Shown: positions 32,737 through 41,998, counted from the first letter of the stretch. The stretch: 64,000 bases of DNA from Mangrovibacter plantisponsor (GCF_003182475.1 NZ_QGTS01000004.1:317481-381480), one strand, 5' to 3'. Notes: generated by a model not told the origin, from the sequence alone. Program-made: numbers and translations.

Positions 32737-33639
32737 TTAACCGCCCATTTTGAGACAGAAACCGGGCCGGGCCTGGCTTTCCACCCAGCCGATAATTTGT
32801 GCAGCAATATCGATGCCCGTTGTTTTTTCGATACCTTCAAGCCCTGGCGAGGCATTCACTTCCATCACCAGCGGCCCACGGGTGGCACGCAAAATATCCA
32901 CCCCGGCAACATCCAGCCCCATAGTTGAAGCCGCACGTATCGCCACTTCACGCTCCTGTGGCGTAATACTGGCGACAACTGCTTTGCCTCCCCGGTGCAA
33001 ATTAGAGCGGAAATCTCCGTCTTTCGCCTGGCGCTCAATGGCGGCAACAACACGCCCGCCGACAACCAGGCAACGGATATCCCGCCCCTGCGCTTCTTTA
33101 ATAAATTCCTGCACCAGAATATGGGCATTCAGGCCACGGAAAGCGTCAATCACACTTTCAGCAGCCTGGCGTGTTTCAGCCAGAACCACACCAATGCCCT
33201 GGGTACCCTCAACCAGTTTTACCACCAGCGGCGCGCCCCCAACCATTTCAATAAGATCGTGGGTGTCGTCTGGTGAGTGCGCAATCCCGGTCATCGGTAA
33301 ATCGATGCCTTGCCGGGCCAGCAGCTGCATGGAGCGCAGTTTATCCCGGGCGCGAGTTATTGCGACCGACTCATTCAGAGGGTAGCTGCCCAACATTTCG
33401 AACTGGCGCAATACCGCAGTACCATAAAAAGTAATTGCGGAGCCAATACGCGGAATGACGGCATCATAATGCGGTAACTGTCGCCCTTTATAATGCACAG
33501 ACGAACTGGCGGGGTTGATATTCATATAACAGGACAACGGATCGATAATATCGACAAAATGCCCACGATTGAGCGCTGCCTGCTTTAAACGTTTACAAGA
33601 ATAAAGTGTTCCATCACGGGAAAGAATGGCAATTTTCAC
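32737..33639 (-). CDS. rimK: Ribosomal protein S6--L-glutamate ligase
   Basis: ATP-grasp ligase that adds glutamates to the C-terminus of ribosomal protein S6 and can make poly-alpha-glutamate. 300 residues, same as E. coli. ATP-grasp blocks [32 protein letters not shown] and [14 protein letters not shown] are intact. The start is a GTG at 33639 with AGAGGT upstream; translation of the family starts [13 protein letters not shown] hairpin with five C:G pairs (33698-33718) lies between nfsA and rimK. Confidence 0.95.
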   Translation of the reverse strand: MKIAILSRDGTLYSCKRLKQAALNRGHFVDIIDPLSCYMNINPASSSVHYKGRQLPHYDAVIPRIGSAITFYGTAVLRQFEMLGSYPLNESVAITRARDKLRSMQLLARQGIDLPMTGIAHSPDDTHDLIEMVGGAPLVVKLVEGTQGIGVVLAETRQAAESVIDAFRGLNAHILVQEFIKEAQGRDIRCLVVGGRVVAAIERQAKDGDFRSNLHRGGKAVVASITPQEREVAIRAASTMGLDVAGVDILRATRGPLVMEVNASPGLEGIEKTTGIDIAAQIIGWVESQARPGFCLKMGG

Positions 33640-33730
33640 CCTGCACCTCTGCAAGAGACTGACCAGCCTTAAAACCCGCGTATAGTACCACCACCCGTTT
33701 CCCCCTGTAAGGGGGAAAGCAGAGAGAATA

Positions 33731-34453
33731 TTAGCGGGTTGCCCAGCCTTGCTTATGCAGAAAATCCAGGATAAAAGGGCGACTTTCTGTGACTATTTTG
33801 CGGCGAATATGGTCGCTCCAGGTGTCTTTGCGTTTATGCGTAGTGCGGTTGAGGTAATAATCCGCAAGCGTTGCATCATAATTCGCCAGTTCGGCGGCAT
33901 CTACCGGCTGGTACTGGTTTTCATGTACCAGTAAACTTTCCGGCAGGCGAGGTTTAACTTCCGGTTTTTCATCTGGCCAGCCCAGGCATAACCCGAACAG
34001 TGGCAAAACATATTTTGGTAACTTCAACAAGCGGGTTACCGCTTCAATATTATTGCGGATCCCACCAATGTAAACACCACCCAGGCCAAGAGACTCAGCC
34101 GCAACCATGGTGTTTTGGCCCATCATGGCGGTGTCCACCGCTCCCAACAATAACTGTTCAGCATAACCCAACTGGGCACCAGGGCAGATTTGCAAATGGC
34201 GGTTAAAATCTGCACAAAACACCCAGAACTCAGCAGCACTGGCAACATGTGCCTGGCCACCACTTAGCGTAACCAGTTGCTCCCGTAGTGCCGGGTCGGT
34301 AACCCGAATAATAGAACTACACTGTAAAAAGCTGGATGTGGATGTACTGCGCGCAGCAGCAAACAGCGCAGCACGTTGTTCATCGCTGACAGGTTTATCA
34401 ATGAACTGGCGAATTGAGCGATGCGCACAGAGTAAATCAATGGTTGGCGTCAT
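33731..34453 (-). CDS. nfsA: Oxygen-insensitive NADPH nitroreductase A
   Basis: FMN flavoenzyme that reduces nitroaromatics and quinones by two electrons, 240 residues as in E. coli. N-terminal HRSIRQF and [13 protein letters not shown] and central [15 protein letters not shown] with [11 protein letters not shown] are FMN-binding family blocks. The start at 34453 ([15 protein letters not shown]) lies 17 bases inside the end of ybjC, indicating coupling. In E. coli ybjC-nfsA is a SoxRS target; no convincing soxbox was located. Confidence 0.95.
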   Translation of the reverse strand: MTPTIDLLCAHRSIRQFIDKPVSDEQRAALFAAARSTSTSSFLQCSSIIRVTDPALREQLVTLSGGQAHVASAAEFWVFCADFNRHLQICPGAQLGYAEQLLLGAVDTAMMGQNTMVAAESLGLGGVYIGGIRNNIEAVTRLLKLPKYVLPLFGLCLGWPDEKPEVKPRLPESLLVHENQYQPVDAAELANYDATLADYYLNRTTHKRKDTWSDHIRRKIVTESRPFILDFLHKQGWATR

Positions 34454-34745
34454 TATTTTTATCCTTAGCCTTATTGGCAGCTTTTTTGTCATCTGCCGCT
34501 GGTGTGTTAGCTCCGTTAAATAATAACGGTGCCAAATTCTTCCCCATCTGGCCAAGTAACACTACTGCAGCAGGCAACATCAGTACAATACCGCTAAATA
34601 TAAGCAAAATCACAGCCATGTCCGTGGCAAGAAAAGCGGTTACTGATATCACGCCATGGGCAACCAGCCAGGCGACACACAGCAGCACAATGCCAAGGGT
34701 TTCCAGCAGCAACACGGATTTAGGTAATGCTCCCAGTGAACGCAT
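34437..34745 (-). CDS. ybjC: DUF1418 membrane protein YbjC
   Basis: Small 102-residue protein (E. coli YbjC 95) with two hydrophobic segments, a conserved LMLPAAVVLLGQMGK and a charged tail rich in K, D and N ending in NDANH. Its 3' end overlaps nfsA by 17 bases. Function unknown. It is divergent from grxA. Confidence 0.9.
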   Translation of the reverse strand: MRSLGALPKSVLLLETLGIVLLCVAWLVAHGVISVTAFLATDMAVILLIFSGIVLMLPAAVVLLGQMGKNLAPLLFNGANTPAADDKKAANKAKDKNNDANH

Positions 34746-34942
34746 GGTCGGTCTCCTTGTGTGGTGGGCCCATTAGTATAGCCCTAAACCACTCCCGGTC
34801 AGGCCAATAATGAAAGGATGGCAGACGTCAGGTGAACGCTTTCATTGTTTTCAGTTATCAAAGCAACAGGCAAACTCAACTTCCCCCAACAGGTGCAGAG
34901 CAGCAAAATAGTTAGCAAGATAACTTCAGCTAAGGAGCAACT

Positions 34943-35212
34943 GTGCTTACTGTAATTTTTGGACGCCCCGGCTGCCCGTATTGTGTGCGTGCAAAGGCGC
35001 TGGCAGAAGAACTCAGTGCATCACATAGTGACTTTGAGTTTCGCTATGTAGATATTCATGCAGAAGGTATTACTAAAGCAGACCTGCAACAAGCTGCCGG
35101 AAAACCCGTCGACACTGTGCCGCAAATATTTGTGGATAAACAACATATTGGTGGTTTTACTGACTTTGCTGCCTGGGTTGAGCAACACCCTGTTCTTTCA
35201 CCTGCAAACTGA
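34943..35212 (+). CDS. grxA: Glutaredoxin 1
   Basis: Glutathione-dependent dithiol oxidoreductase, 89 residues (E. coli 85). The active site CPYC is at 11-14, with TVPQIFVD and GGFTDF for glutathione binding. It reduces ribonucleotide reductase and, in E. coli, OxyR. The start appears to be GTG at 34943 with AAGGAG nine bases upstream. E. coli grxA is an OxyR target; I could not place an OxyR site here with confidence. Confidence 0.95.
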   Translation: MLTVIFGRPGCPYCVRAKALAEELSASHSDFEFRYVDIHAEGITKADLQQAAGKPVDTVPQIFVDKQHIGGFTDFAAWVEQHPVLSPAN

Positions 35213-35213
35213 A

Positions 35214-35252
35214 AAAACACAAAAAAACAAACACCGGGTCTTCGGACCCGGT
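35214..35252 (-). terminator. Minus-strand terminator downstream of ybjM
   Basis: Nine-bp stem CACCGGGTC / GACCCGGTG (35231-35239, 35244-35252) with a four-base loop. On the minus strand the stem is followed by TTTGTTTTTTTG, so it ends transcription from ybjM. On the plus strand there is no T-tract after it. Confidence 0.75.
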
Positions 35253-35397
35253 GACAGGCTGACAGCAAACCGGTGCCCGGCACTGGAGTGCTACCCGGTG
35301 GGTTAAACCGCAATCAACACAACCCGTTGACTGTTTTCCAGCTTTTCACCACAAACTAAAAACACTTTTCTGTTTACCCGCAATGACTTACCGGGCT

Positions 35398-35781
35398 TTA
35401 TACCCGGTGTTTTCTGGCATCCTGCCGCCAGACAAGCGTAATGAGAAACAGCACACACAGTGCACCCAGGGCATTCCAGAATACCGCACTCAGCAGCCAG
35501 GCAAGCTCCTGCAACAAGCCTGCATCGTCCTGTTCCCACACATTGATTAACAACAGGCAAACCGGAACAGCCACTAATGACCCGGCCACAGGCGCAAAAA
35601 AGCGCGCACGGCGCGAACACAAACTGCCCAGTACGCCGGGAACAATGAAACACAACATTCCGGGATCCATCTTACCGCTGGCGGGTGCCGAGTCAGTTAA
35701 AAAGAGGTTGTGGATCACAAATGCCAGAATGAACAGGATAAAACAGAATAAACCGCCTCCCCATGAACGTTTGAATAACAA
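35398..35781 (-). CDS. ybjM: Inner-membrane protein YbjM (TTG start)
   Basis: Predicted membrane protein of 127 residues with four hydrophobic segments; homologue of E. coli YbjM (125). Conserved region LLQELAWLLSAVFWNALGALCVLFL. The longest frame reaches 35817, and an internal ATG lies at 35805, but a perfect AGGAGG (35788-35793) sits six bases before a TTG at 35781. Starting there puts Trp at position 7 exactly as in E. coli. I therefore call the TTG start. Function unknown. Confidence 0.85.
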   Translation of the reverse strand: MLFKRSWGGGLFCFILFILAFVIHNLFLTDSAPASGKMDPGMLCFIVPGVLGSLCSRRARFFAPVAGSLVAVPVCLLLINVWEQDDAGLLQELAWLLSAVFWNALGALCVLFLITLVWRQDARKHRV

Positions 35782-36177
35782 AGTCGTCCTCCTTTGCTTT
35801 TCCATTACGTTGAGCAACCCAAATGGGCGCTGACTTTACCAATGTCCTTATCAAAACCTGTATTACCCACTCACCTTCACACTGCTTATTTCTGTGTATT
35901 CCTACCGGCTCGCTTCACGAACGCCTCATATGAAGCCTCCTTCCGTGGCACATTACCGGTAATGCGAATGATTCCACATATAACAGAGATGCCATTTACT
36001 ACATTTTTCTTGCTGGCTGTTGATAACCATAACGATTACACTAGCGCCCATCGTACTCTTTGCAGGCGATATAACACTGAAGTTTTTGCCAGCCGATAGT
36101 GTTATTTTTATGCGAAAGACGCGTGTAAAACAATCATTTTTTTCAACGAGTTACAAGTAAAGAAGAAGTTAGCTTCC
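35782..36177. other. ybjM-ybjL divergent intergenic region
   Basis: 396 bases with no supported gene; a 101-codon open frame here lacks a ribosome binding site and any familiar sequence. It should contain both divergent promoters. A perfect 14-bp palindrome, CATTACCGGTAATG, is at 35951-35964. Confidence 0.5.
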
Positions 36178-37860
36178 GTGAACATAAACGTCGCAGATTT
36201 GTTAAACGGGAATTACATCCTGTTATTATTTGTCGTACTCACCCTTGGCCTGTGTTTGGGTAAATTGCGCCTTGGTTCAATCCAACTTGGTAATTCTATT
36301 GGTGTTCTGGTTGTTTCTTTATTATTAGGCCAACAACATTTCACAATAAATACAGACGCACTTAATTTGGGCTTCATGTTGTTCATCTTTTGTGTTGGCG
36401 TGGAAGCGGGCCCGAACTTTTTCTCCATTTTCTTCCGGGATGGTAAAAATTACCTGATGCTGGCACTGGTCATGGTGGGTAGTGCATTATTTTTGGCACT
36501 GGGTCTGGGCAAACTTTTCGGATGGGATATCGGCCTGACAGCAGGTATGCTGGCTGGATCTATGACATCCACACCCGTTCTGGTTGGTGCGGGCGATACC
36601 TTGCGCCATTCAGGAATAAATCACCCGGAACTGGTCAACGCGCTTGACCACCTGAGCCTGGGTTACGCATTAACTTACCTTATTGGCCTGGTCAGCCTGA
36701 TTGTTGCTGCCCGTTATATGCCAAAACTGCAGCACCAGGATTTGCAAACCAGCGCTCAGCAAATTGCCCGCGAGCGTGGTCTGGATACCGATTCCAACCG
36801 CAAAGTTTACTTGCCTGTTATTCGCGCTTACCGGGTTGGGCCAGAGTTGGTCGCCTGGGCCGATGGTAAAAACCTGCGCGAACTCGGTATTTACCGCCAG
36901 ACAGGTTGCTACATTGAGCGTATTCGCCGTAACGGTATTCTGGCTAACCCCGATGGCGATGCAGTCTTACAGATGGGGGATGAAATTGCCCTGGTCGGCT
37001 ACCCGGATGCCCATGCGCGCCTGGATCCCAGTTTCCGTAACGGGAAAGAGGTATTTGACCGCGACCTGCTCGATATGCGCATTGTTACCGAAGAGATAGT
37101 GGTAAAAAACCACAATGCTGTTGGCCGCCGCCTGGCGCAACTTAAGCTCACGGACCACGGGTGTTTCCTTAACCGCGTTATTCGCAGCCAAATAGAGATG
37201 CCAATCGACGACAACATTGTCCTGAACAAAGGCGATGTACTGCAGGTGAGTGGTGACGCACGTCGGGTTAAAACGGTTGCAGAACGCATCGGCTTTATTT
37301 CCATTCACAGCCAAATCACCGATCTGCTGGCTTTCTGTGCTTTCTTTATTATTGGGCTGATGATCGGGATGATTACCTTTCAGTTCAGTTCATTCAGTTT
37401 TGGTATCGGTAATGCCGCCGGGCTGCTGTTTGCCGGGATTATGCTCGGCTTCCTGCGTGCCAACCACCCCACCTTTGGTTATATTCCCCAGGGCGCACTC
37501 AACATGGTTAAAGAGTTTGGCCTGATGGTGTTTATGGCGGGTGTAGGCTTGAGTGCCGGGGGCGGTATTGGTCACAACCTGGGGGCTATTGGCGGGCAAA
37601 TGCTGGCTTCCGGGCTGGTTGTAAGCCTGGTGCCAGTATTAATTTGCTTTCTGTTTGGGGCTTATGTACTGCGTATGAACCGGGCGTTGCTGTTTGGCGC
37701 AATCATGGGGGCGCGCACCTGTGCACCCGCAATGGAAATTATCAGTGATGCTTCCCGCAGCAACATCCCGGCACTGGGTTACGCCGGGACTTACGCCATC
37801 GCTAACGTGTTGTTAACCCTTGCCGGGACACTGATTATTGTTATCTGGCCAGGGATGTGA
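36178..37860 (+). CDS. ybjL: AspT/YidE-family putative transporter YbjL
   Basis: Inner-membrane protein of 560 residues (E. coli YbjL 561). Two membrane halves flank two central TrkA-C (RCK_C) domains at roughly 200-375, the layout of the AspT duplication family. Motifs [15 protein letters not shown] and [18 protein letters not shown] mark the repeated halves. The start is GTG at 36178 with a weak AAGAAG upstream. Substrate unknown; family members are aspartate:alanine antiporters. rybB follows. Confidence 0.94.
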   Translation: MNINVADLLNGNYILLLFVVLTLGLCLGKLRLGSIQLGNSIGVLVVSLLLGQQHFTINTDALNLGFMLFIFCVGVEAGPNFFSIFFRDGKNYLMLALVMVGSALFLALGLGKLFGWDIGLTAGMLAGSMTSTPVLVGAGDTLRHSGINHPELVNALDHLSLGYALTYLIGLVSLIVAARYMPKLQHQDLQTSAQQIARERGLDTDSNRKVYLPVIRAYRVGPELVAWADGKNLRELGIYRQTGCYIERIRRNGILANPDGDAVLQMGDEIALVGYPDAHARLDPSFRNGKEVFDRDLLDMRIVTEEIVVKNHNAVGRRLAQLKLTDHGCFLNRVIRSQIEMPIDDNIVLNKGDVLQVSGDARRVKTVAERIGFISIHSQITDLLAFCAFFIIGLMIGMITFQFSSFSFGIGNAAGLLFAGIMLGFLRANHPTFGYIPQGALNMVKEFGLMVFMAGVGLSAGGGIGHNLGAIGGQMLASGLVVSLVPVLICFLFGAYVLRMNRALLFGAIMGARTCAPAMEIISDASRSNIPALGYAGTYAIANVLLTLAGTLIIVIWPGM

Positions 37861-37902
37861 CGTTGACCACAGAAAAAAATAAATTTTTTTTAGGTCAGCG
37901 GA

Positions 37903-37929
37903 GAACTTTTTTTGGGGCGTGCAGTCTGA
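37903..37929 (+). promoter_or_regulatory. Sigma-E promoter of rybB
   Basis: -35 GAACTT (37903-37908) and -10 TCTGA (37925-37929) with a 16-bp spacer match the RpoE consensus GAACTT-N16-TCTGA. Position +1 falls on G37936, the first base of RybB. Known biology: RybB is an envelope-stress sRNA under RpoE. Confidence 0.85.
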
Positions 37930-37935
37930 ATTAAT

Positions 37936-38015
37936 GCCACTGCTTTTCTTTGATGTCCCCAAATTTGTGGAGCCCATCAATCACGCCATTTTGGTTCAAG
38001 ATTGATGGGTTTTTT
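37936..38015 (+). ncRNA. rybB: RybB small regulatory RNA
   Basis: Hfq-dependent sRNA of about 80 nt that represses outer-membrane porin mRNAs on envelope stress. The 5' seed GCCACTGCTTTTCTTTG is the one I know from E. coli RybB and starts exactly downstream of a sigma-E promoter. The 3' end is the intrinsic terminator CCCATCAATC / GATTGATGGG followed by six Ts. Position between ybjL and the ybjK/ybjJ side is also conserved. The terminator stem carries a paired change relative to the E. coli sequence as I recall it (AATC/GATT here), which keeps the hairpin. Confidence 0.95.
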
Positions 38016-38203
38016 ATTGCCTGCGATTTAGCCGCGGTAATAATTTACCCACCATAGAAACATAAGTTACACCTACTCTCTGTTTTCCTTACTGCTTCTT
38101 AACCGAGAAAAGTTGGCAATCAACCGTCAGTTACCCTCACCAGCTCCCCACATTCACACACCGCAGACAGCTTGCACTTTGCTTACGGAGCTCGTATCAT
38201 AAT

Positions 38204-38218
38204 TGTTATGTTATAACA
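38204..38218 (+). promoter_or_regulatory. Zur box upstream of rpmE2
   Basis: TGTTATGTTATAACA matches the core of the Zur consensus (TGTTATANTATAACA) with one difference, 23 bases before the rpmE2 start. Zur with zinc would repress rpmE2-rpmJ2, as is established for ykgMO in E. coli. Confidence 0.85.
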
Positions 38219-38241
38219 TTATTGATAAATAATGAGGCAAA

Positions 38242-38502
38242 ATGAAACCCGGACTTCACCCACAATACCGCACCGTGGTGTTCCATGACACCAGCGCAAA
38301 TCACTACATAAAAGTAGGTTCAACCATTGCAACAGACCGTGAAATTGAGCTTGATGGCAACACATACCCTTATGTCACCATCGATGTTTCTTCGGCTTCG
38401 CATCCCTACTACACCGGTAAGCAGAAAACCTTTACCAATGAGGGAAGTGCCGCCCGGTTCAACCAGCGCTTTGGGCGCTTTTTTAACTCGAAGGACAAGT
38501 AA
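38242..38502 (+). CDS. rpmE2: Type B 50S ribosomal protein L31, zinc-independent
   Basis: Alternative L31 of 86 residues (E. coli YkgM 87). The zinc-binding CxxC motifs of standard L31 are absent, as expected for the C-minus paralogue that replaces RpmE under zinc starvation and frees zinc. Family blocks [34 protein letters not shown] and RFNQRFGRF are present. Shine-Dalgarno GAGG precedes the ATG. A Zur box overlaps the promoter. rpmJ2 follows after two bases. Confidence 0.96.
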   Translation: MKPGLHPQYRTVVFHDTSANHYIKVGSTIATDREIELDGNTYPYVTIDVSSASHPYYTGKQKTFTNEGSAARFNQRFGRFFNSKDK

Positions 38503-38504
38503 TA

Positions 38505-38645
38505 ATGCAGGTACTGAACTCATTACGTTCGGCTAAACAACGCCATCCGGATTGCCAGTTGGTTAAACGCAAAGGCCGTATGTACGTCATTTGTAAGAGC
38601 AACCCACGGTTTAAAGCGGTTCAGGGAAGGAAAAAACGCCGCTGA
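38505..38645 (+). CDS. rpmJ2: Alternative 50S ribosomal protein L36, zinc-independent
   Basis: Short 46-residue gene starting [15 protein letters not shown] and ending QGRKKRR, the YkgO-type L36. It keeps [13 protein letters not shown], but lacks the full zinc-binding set of standard L36. It starts two bases after the rpmE2 stop, with AAGGA before it in the end of rpmE2, so the pair is one Zur-controlled operon. Length equals that of E. coli YkgO. Confidence 0.95.
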   Translation: MQVLNSLRSAKQRHPDCQLVKRKGRMYVICKSNPRFKAVQGRKKRR

Positions 38646-38665
38646 GGTGGTTTAGGTAGTAAAGA

Positions 38666-38703
38666 AAAAGCCCCGGTACAACTGGACTGTTCCGGGGCTT
38701 TTC
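38666..38703. terminator. Bidirectional terminator between rpmJ2 and the binding-protein gene
   Basis: Eleven-bp stem AAAAGCCCCGG / CCGGGGCTTTT with a 15-nt loop. A-tract and T-tract allow termination from both converging operons. Confidence 0.85.
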
Positions 38704-38714
38704 AGGTTAACGCA

Positions 38715-39719
38715 TCAGTGCTGTGGTTCCAGCACGTTCTGAATCTGTGCAGATGTCAGGTCCAGCCCAAAGAAATTCTGGTAAAAATCGTGGGTCATTT
38801 TGCTCATGTCAATATCCTGGAATTGCGCCGGATAAAGCTTTTTCGCCAGCCAGACAAACTGTAATGCTTCTTCACTGGTTTCCCGGCACCACCAGAACAT
38901 CCCCTGCGGGTTCACAAACACCCGGTGATTTTTAACCGCACTGGTACTTTGCCACTGAGCTGAATGCTCTATCATTTGTGCGGTCTGGCGTGTCATGGCA
39001 ATGATAACCTGAGGGTCTGCAGCGACGGCACGTTCAACCGGTACTTCTCCGGTGGTGTTGGGTTTGCCACCAAACCATGTTGCCGCTACATTTTTCCCTC
39101 CGGCCAGGGTAATCCAGTCATCATTTAAAGACGGTTTTCCCGAAGTCATTACCGGGCTCATCATGGCATGGTAAACACGCAGGCGCTGGCTGTCAGGTAT
39201 TCCAGCCAGGCGGGACTGCACCAATGCCACATTGTGATTAAAGTAAGCCTGGAACTGCTGCGCTTTTTGCTGAGCGTCTGGCCCCAGAACTTGCGCTGTT
39301 TTCATCACCCGCTCAACCATTGCAGCCATTGAGTTATCGGGTAGCACCAGCACTTTTACACCTGCCTGTTCCAGCATATCCTGCTTAGCAATATGCATAT
39401 TTTCAGGCACAAACAACAATTGAGCACGTTGGGCGAGGATTTGTTCAGGGTTGATATCGTGGCTGGAGGTGAGACTCACATCCGGCACATTTACAATCCC
39501 TGGCAACGCCTGGCGAAACAGTGGTATACGTTTTGCTATTGCTGAGGTGCCAACAATATTTTTGCCGTAACCCAGCATGGCAATAATGGTATTTTGCGCA
39601 GGCCAGGACGTAGCAATGCGCACATCACTATGTGCTGGTTGTGCTGCAAAAGCGGGTGTAAAAACCGGGCTCAGCAACACCATCAGGCTGGCAACAACTA
39701 CATGAAAAGATCGTATCAT
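38715..39719 (-). CDS. Class III periplasmic substrate-binding protein, candidate molybdate/oxyanion or siderophore binder
   Basis: 334-residue protein with a Sec signal peptide (cleavage near AFA-AQPAH). The fold is the helical-backbone PF01497 type (FecB/BtuF/MolA): IATSWPAQNTIIAMLGYGKNIVGTS at the N-terminus and a C-terminal EEALQFVWLAKKLYPAQFQDIDM that is frequent in metal and oxyanion binders of this group. It is downstream of the TonB receptor with a 41-base gap holding a CCGCTTC / GAAGCGG hairpin, and has no strong Shine-Dalgarno. No permease or ATPase gene lies nearby. The Haemophilus MolA protein of the same fold binds molybdate, which fits the ModE-like site upstream. A siderophore or cobalamin ligand is the main alternative. 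Confidence 0.8.
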   Translation of the reverse strand: MIRSFHVVVASLMVLLSPVFTPAFAAQPAHSDVRIATSWPAQNTIIAMLGYGKNIVGTSAIAKRIPLFRQALPGIVNVPDVSLTSSHDINPEQILAQRAQLLFVPENMHIAKQDMLEQAGVKVLVLPDNSMAAMVERVMKTAQVLGPDAQQKAQQFQAYFNHNVALVQSRLAGIPDSQRLRVYHAMMSPVMTSGKPSLNDDWITLAGGKNVAATWFGGKPNTTGEVPVERAVAADPQVIIAMTRQTAQMIEHSAQWQSTSAVKNHRVFVNPQGMFWWCRETSEEALQFVWLAKKLYPAQFQDIDMSKMTHDFYQNFFGLDLTSAQIQNVLEPQH

Positions 39720-39760
39720 TCGTTTTTACCGCTTCAATAAAGAAGCGGCCTCAGAATCAA

Positions 39761-41989
39761 TCAAAAATCAAACGTTACCGTTGCACGAACTTCGCGGCCT
39801 GTCCCCAGGAAAGCGCTGTTGGACGTACCAGAGCCATCGGTTGATGCAGGGAAGATGGATGCCCAATAACGCCGGTTGGTTACGTTATTAACGGAAAGGC
39901 GTAATGTCGTGGGAATATTTTCAAATACCGTGGAATAACGGGTACCTAAGTCCAGCGTGGTGTAACTCCCGGCCCAGGTGGTATTCGTATCGTTTGCCGC
40001 GCGTTTACCGGTATAGTGCACATTGGCGCTATAGACCAGTTGCGGCATACTCGGCAGGCTGTATTCCACCAGCATATTTGCCTGTACTTTTGGTACCCCA
40101 ACAACCCATTTATTACTGGTGCTTTCGGAAACAGTATTTTTTAGTTGCGGGTCAAGGAAGGTAACGCCACTGTAGATATTCAGGCCTTCCATAACCGGGC
40201 CAGATGCCGTCAGTTCCAGGCCATTATTTACCTGATCCCCTTCTTCTTTGTAAACCATGTCAGTCGAGTCAACATAGGCGAAGGGGCGTTTCAGGCGAAA
40301 CAGCGCAGCACCAAGGTGCATGTTGTTCACCTCGGCTTTCAGACCAACTTCATATTGTTTGCTGCGAATCGGATCGAGAGTCTGCCCTTCATTGCTCAGC
40401 CCTTCTCCGGTGGGAACGGTATCGCCCTGTTCCAGAGAATCCGCATAGCTCACATAAGCCATCACATCAGGTGTGATTTTATACATTAAAGCGACGTTCG
40501 GGCTCAGACCATCCTGGTTAACCTGGCTGCTTTTAGTACCGGAGCTGGAGTAATTGGCAGTTTCCAGCCAACTCTGGCTAAGGTAGAACATGGCCGACCA
40601 TTTTGGTGTAAAGGTCACCGTGTCACCGGCGGTGATGCTTTGCTGGGTATTGGTACTGGAGCGATAACGGTCACCATTGGTGATAATTTTGCCATCACCC
40701 GGTTCATCCATAGAATCCGGGTCATATAAATCTGTGGTTCCCAGGCTGTACCGCACACTGCTACCTTTCGCAGAGTAGATACTCCAGACATACCCCGATG
40801 TTGCGAAAGCAAGATCGTGCCCAATACTGCCAGTATCAACATGCCCATTAAGGCTGAGCATATTGCTCAACACCCTGAAACGCCCTGCTGCGCTGGAATC
40901 CGACAGGCTACGGGTCAGCGTGCCATTGTTATCGCTAATCGTATTTGAGACAGAGCGCATTGCGCGGTCAGCCTGTTGGTAACCCACACCTGCTGTCAGA
41001 GACCAGCCATCATTGAAATCCTGTAATAAACGGGTGCTGATGGTGTCAGTTGTCAGATCCATACCCGCGGTATCCAGCGCGTAGTTTCTGTTTTTCGGAT
41101 TAAGTTTGGACGCTGAAGGAAGATTTATGCCATTGGCATAGCTGAACCCTGAGGGGTAACCCTTCTGAATAAACTCATAATGGCTGGCATCCAGTTGAAC
41201 CTGCGTGCCGGGCTGAATATTCCAGTCGAGCGCTACAGCGGCTAATTTCCTGCGCAACGTGCTGCCGGCAACATCACCTTCACCTTCTTCGTGCAATAAA
41301 TTGACTCGATAACCAAATTTACCATCATCAACATGGCCGCCTAAATCAACATGGCCGGTGTAGGCGCCACGGCTCTGATAACCCAGAGTGACACGGTGCA
41401 AAGGCTGGTCTGTAGGGCGTTTCGCCACAAAGTTAAATTGCCCTGCCGGGCTTGCCGGGCCATAAAGTGCACCTGTCAGGCTGTTAAGCACATCCACGCG
41501 TTCCAGCATTTCTACCGGGAACGCCGTGGTGGCAACCATGTTCAGGCCATCAAGCCGTGTATTCGCCACCACACTGCCTTCCATACCACGGCTTTGTGGG
41601 CGGCCCACATCCATACCACCGCGGGCTTCCATCTGGGTACTTGGCGCATATTTCAGTAACTCACTGACACTTTTCGCCTGCTGGTTATCAATCATTTGGT
41701 GAGTGATAGTGGTGGTGGAATACGGGGTATCAGTCCAGCTTTTATCACCCAGCGGCCCTAAATTAACCTGCTGTGCGGTAAAACCTGCACCGGATTTTGC
41801 CTCCTGAGTTGTGTCGCCCTGGCTTTGTTGCTTCGCCGTCACCACTATTTTGTCTTCTTTACCAGACTTACTGGTGGTTGCTGGCGTGCTACTGGTCGCC
41901 GAACTGTCTTCTGAAACTGCGCTGAACCCTGGAGTGGGGAGCGTTCCTGCCAATAAAGGAATGAGTAATGCGAGCTTTGTTTTGTTCAT
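39761..41989 (-). CDS. TonB-dependent outer-membrane receptor, siderophore-type family, candidate molybdenum receptor
   Basis: 742 residues. A signal peptide (cleavage near GFSA-VSED) precedes a Ser/Thr-rich linker and TonB box DKIVVTA (46-52). The plug domain (about 75-215) has SVSELLKYAPSTQ and LERVDVLNSLTGALYGPASPAG. A 22-strand barrel follows and ends in the terminal Phe (VTFDF). Family features are those of TonB-dependent siderophore receptors. It is the first gene of a two-gene minus-strand operon with the periplasmic binding protein. No Fur box was seen upstream; instead there is a ModE-like palindrome over a TATAAT and an FNR-like box. Substrate is inferred only from this regulation. 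Confidence 0.88.
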   Translation of the reverse strand: MNKTKLALLIPLLAGTLPTPGFSAVSEDSSATSSTPATTSKSGKEDKIVVTAKQQSQGDTTQEAKSGAGFTAQQVNLGPLGDKSWTDTPYSTTTITHQMIDNQQAKSVSELLKYAPSTQMEARGGMDVGRPQSRGMEGSVVANTRLDGLNMVATTAFPVEMLERVDVLNSLTGALYGPASPAGQFNFVAKRPTDQPLHRVTLGYQSRGAYTGHVDLGGHVDDGKFGYRVNLLHEEGEGDVAGSTLRRKLAAVALDWNIQPGTQVQLDASHYEFIQKGYPSGFSYANGINLPSASKLNPKNRNYALDTAGMDLTTDTISTRLLQDFNDGWSLTAGVGYQQADRAMRSVSNTISDNNGTLTRSLSDSSAAGRFRVLSNMLSLNGHVDTGSIGHDLAFATSGYVWSIYSAKGSSVRYSLGTTDLYDPDSMDEPGDGKIITNGDRYRSSTNTQQSITAGDTVTFTPKWSAMFYLSQSWLETANYSSSGTKSSQVNQDGLSPNVALMYKITPDVMAYVSYADSLEQGDTVPTGEGLSNEGQTLDPIRSKQYEVGLKAEVNNMHLGAALFRLKRPFAYVDSTDMVYKEEGDQVNNGLELTASGPVMEGLNIYSGVTFLDPQLKNTVSESTSNKWVVGVPKVQANMLVEYSLPSMPQLVYSANVHYTGKRAANDTNTTWAGSYTTLDLGTRYSTVFENIPTTLRLSVNNVTNRRYWASIFPASTDGSGTSNSAFLGTGREVRATVTFDF

Positions 41990-41998
41990 TTTGTAATC

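Noticed and set aside
35794-36099. 101-codon open frame in the ybjM-ybjL gap
   Set aside because: No ribosome binding site, no recognisable protein sequence and overlap with the ybjM translation start region.
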